This document shows, one piece after another, positions 6,195 through 7,146 of a DNA stretch of 7,146 nucleotides. The translations under genes were made by a program, and so were the position numbers. The stretch is from Desulfobacteraceae bacterium (GTDB lineage Bacteria > Desulfobacterota > Desulfobacteria > Desulfobacterales > Desulfosalsimonadaceae): the NCBI GenBank assembly GCA_021162325.1, contig JAGGYV010000049.1, forward strand, positions 1-7,146. The letters are read 5' to 3'. Positions within the stretch are counted from its first letter, which is position 1. Each line of letters begins with the position of its first letter. The notes below the pieces were generated by a model. The model saw nothing but the letters and a program-made list of their open reading frames with translations, made no database searches and had not been told where the DNA came from.

Positions 6195-6938
6195 TCATAT
6201 CTTTGTCCAGCCGATAAATGTGTTACTGTAAAGCATTTTAATCAGCCGGGGGCTTCCCTTGATTTCCTGTTTTATCTCCCGGAGGAATGCGTCCGGGTCA
6301 TACCCTTTTCGGAAGGTGGTATTGAACCCGGTTCTGATCAGATAACCGTCCTGATACCGTTTTATGATCTGGTACTTATGTTCAACAGGCCAGACACCCT
6401 GTACCGTCAGATAAGCGGTTCCCGTGTCATCTAAGGTGTCCCTGATCGTCAGATAGGCATTATGGCGTTCTTCCAGCGGCAGAATATTCAATACATAATT
6501 TGCTATGACAACATCATACGTTCTTTTTAAAGCCGTCCTGTCCGGATAAAAATTAGGATCAAAATCAACCACCTCCTGACAGCCGGATTGAAGCAGATCT
6601 GATTTGGCGAACCGGTCCATGCCCGTACCGAAATGCAGGACGCTTTTATTCGCGGCCAGATTGTCCCGGCAGATGATCCGAATCGGTTCAGAGGATTGTC
6701 GGGTGTGGGAAAGCGCTGTCAACCGGGAGGCCACCGTAATGGCAGAGGCTTTCTTTATTCGGATTTCTTCCAAATCCCTGTCCAGGGATTGTTCTATATT
6801 TTTCAGGGGAACCGACCATGTGTTCGTTGCCGGTGTGAAGGTATATTTCCGGGCGTTGGAACCGAATATGGTGTATGAGCCGTTTTTTTCACGGATGATA
6901 TTCCATCCGGCTTTCAGCATTTTCTTTGACAATTTCAT
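6195..6938 (-). CDS. Putative SAM-dependent methyltransferase, class I
   Basis: The 247-residue protein has a Rossmann-type methyltransferase pattern in its middle: motif I VLHFGTGMDRFA (100-111), an acidic strand end at DFDPNF (125-130), and motif IV YDVVIANYVLNILP (141-154). These are followed by an ERHNAYLTIRDTLDDTGTAYLTVQG helix-strand pair (157-181). Motif I is degenerate, with His for the usual Asp and no final glycine, so SAM binding is likely but activity is not certain. The NYVLN-x-x-P pattern recalls methyltransferases found with mobile or restriction-like genes; the substrate cannot be named. The N-terminal ~60 residues (GWNIIREKNGSYTIF--SVPLKNIEQSLDRDL) form a separate small domain. 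No Shine-Dalgarno sequence precedes the ATG at 6938; a second ATG at 6920 is an alternative start. TTGACG at 6972-6967 with TAGCCT at 6949-6944 is a poor promoter that would give an almost leaderless message. It converges with the crotonase fragment and shares no operon. Confidence 0.7.
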   Translation of the reverse strand: MKLSKKMLKAGWNIIREKNGSYTIFGSNARKYTFTPATNTWSVPLKNIEQSLDRDLEEIRIKKASAITVASRLTALSHTRQSSEPIRIICRDNLAANKSVLHFGTGMDRFAKSDLLQSGCQEVVDFDPNFYPDRTALKRTYDVVIANYVLNILPLEERHNAYLTIRDTLDDTGTAYLTVQGVWPVEHKYQIIKRYQDGYLIRTGFNTTFRKGYDPDAFLREIKQEIKGSPRLIKMLYSNTFIGWTKI

Positions 6939-7096
6939 GATTCAGGCTATTGCAGAGTTTGCGTTACGTCAATCTATAGTTCCACGGTTATCTCAAAAAG
7001 GTTTGTTTTTAGTAGAAAAGGCGATTCTCTTTACCCGCATGGTGCTTGGTCAACGCCAAAAATCAAGGATAGATCTTGAAATCTGAATTTAATTCA

Positions 7097-7136
7097 CAAA
7101 TCAAGATGTGACCCCAAATGCACAAGACCCGGTACC
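7097..7136. repeat. Motifs resembling REP-transposase-associated repeats
   Basis: AAATCAAGATGTGACCCC (7098-7115) is followed directly by AAATGCACAAGACCCGG (7116-7132) as two degenerate copies of an AAAT--CAAGAC-TGACCCC-like unit. Units of this kind are common around REP-associated tyrosine (IS200-like) transposase genes in proteobacteria, from memory. No transposase is visible, since the window ends at 7146. The rest of 6939-7096 holds no recognisable feature. Confidence 0.3.
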
Positions 7137-7146
7137 ATCCTTATAC

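Noticed and set aside
6604..7086. 160-codon plus-strand open frame running past the methyltransferase start
   Set aside because: Most of it is antisense to the methyltransferase gene. The 3' part beyond 6938 shows no family motif, and no ribosome binding site was seen.
1..7146. CRISPR array, tRNA or rRNA genes
   Set aside because: No regularly spaced repeat series beyond the two tandem operators, and no tRNA cloverleaf or rRNA signature was found by reading both strands.

Overview
The window looks like chromosomal DNA of a Desulfobacteraceae-type sulfate reducer or close relative (Desulfobacterota). This is inferred from protein style, intermediate G+C coding regions separated by A+T-rich spacers, and an aspS-gatC fusion, a form I associate with this group. 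No rRNA or other taxonomic marker is present, so the assignment is tentative.

Layout. Positions 1-23 are the last codons and stop of a crotonase-family (enoyl-CoA hydratase-like) gene that lies almost entirely left of the window. Positions 24-589 are A+T-rich and carry no convincing gene. They hold several inverted repeats, two tandem FadR/GntR-type operator palindromes exactly 20 bp apart, and a weak terminator. Positions 590-5408 are one minus-strand operon, transcribed right to left: an aspartyl-tRNA synthetase with a GatC domain fused at its C terminus, then a shortened GatA homologue, then GatB. Positions 5409-5600 are the A+T-rich leader of that operon plus a third operator copy. Positions 5601-6124 (+) are the 3' two thirds of a second crotonase gene, cut off on its 5' side exactly where a 26-bp repeat ends. 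Positions 6195-6938 (-) encode a SAM-dependent methyltransferase-like protein. The last 200 bases are non-coding and end in motifs resembling those found around REP-associated/IS200-type transposases.

How the genes work together. AspRS plus GatCAB is the indirect route to Asn-tRNA(Asn) (and Gln-tRNA(Gln)): a non-discriminating AspRS mischarges tRNA, GatB phosphorylates the misacylated residue, and GatA supplies ammonia from glutamine. Here all parts are in one transcription unit and the synthetase is covalently tied to GatC. The GatA homologue, however, has lost the whole amidase Lys-Ser-Ser triad: the Lys aligns with His30, the GGSSGG segment is absent, and the second Ser aligns with Glu107. 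GatB keeps its kinase and zinc residues but has lost the usual DYRYF motif. The operon therefore looks like a remodelled transamidosome that cannot hydrolyse glutamine through its own GatA. It might use free ammonia, borrow another amidase, or have a changed role. This is the most interesting part of the window.

The flanks show rearrangement. There are two copies of a crotonase 3' end about 6.1 kb apart, one of them 5'-truncated, and a 26-bp perfect direct repeat containing an operator brackets the aspS-gat block.
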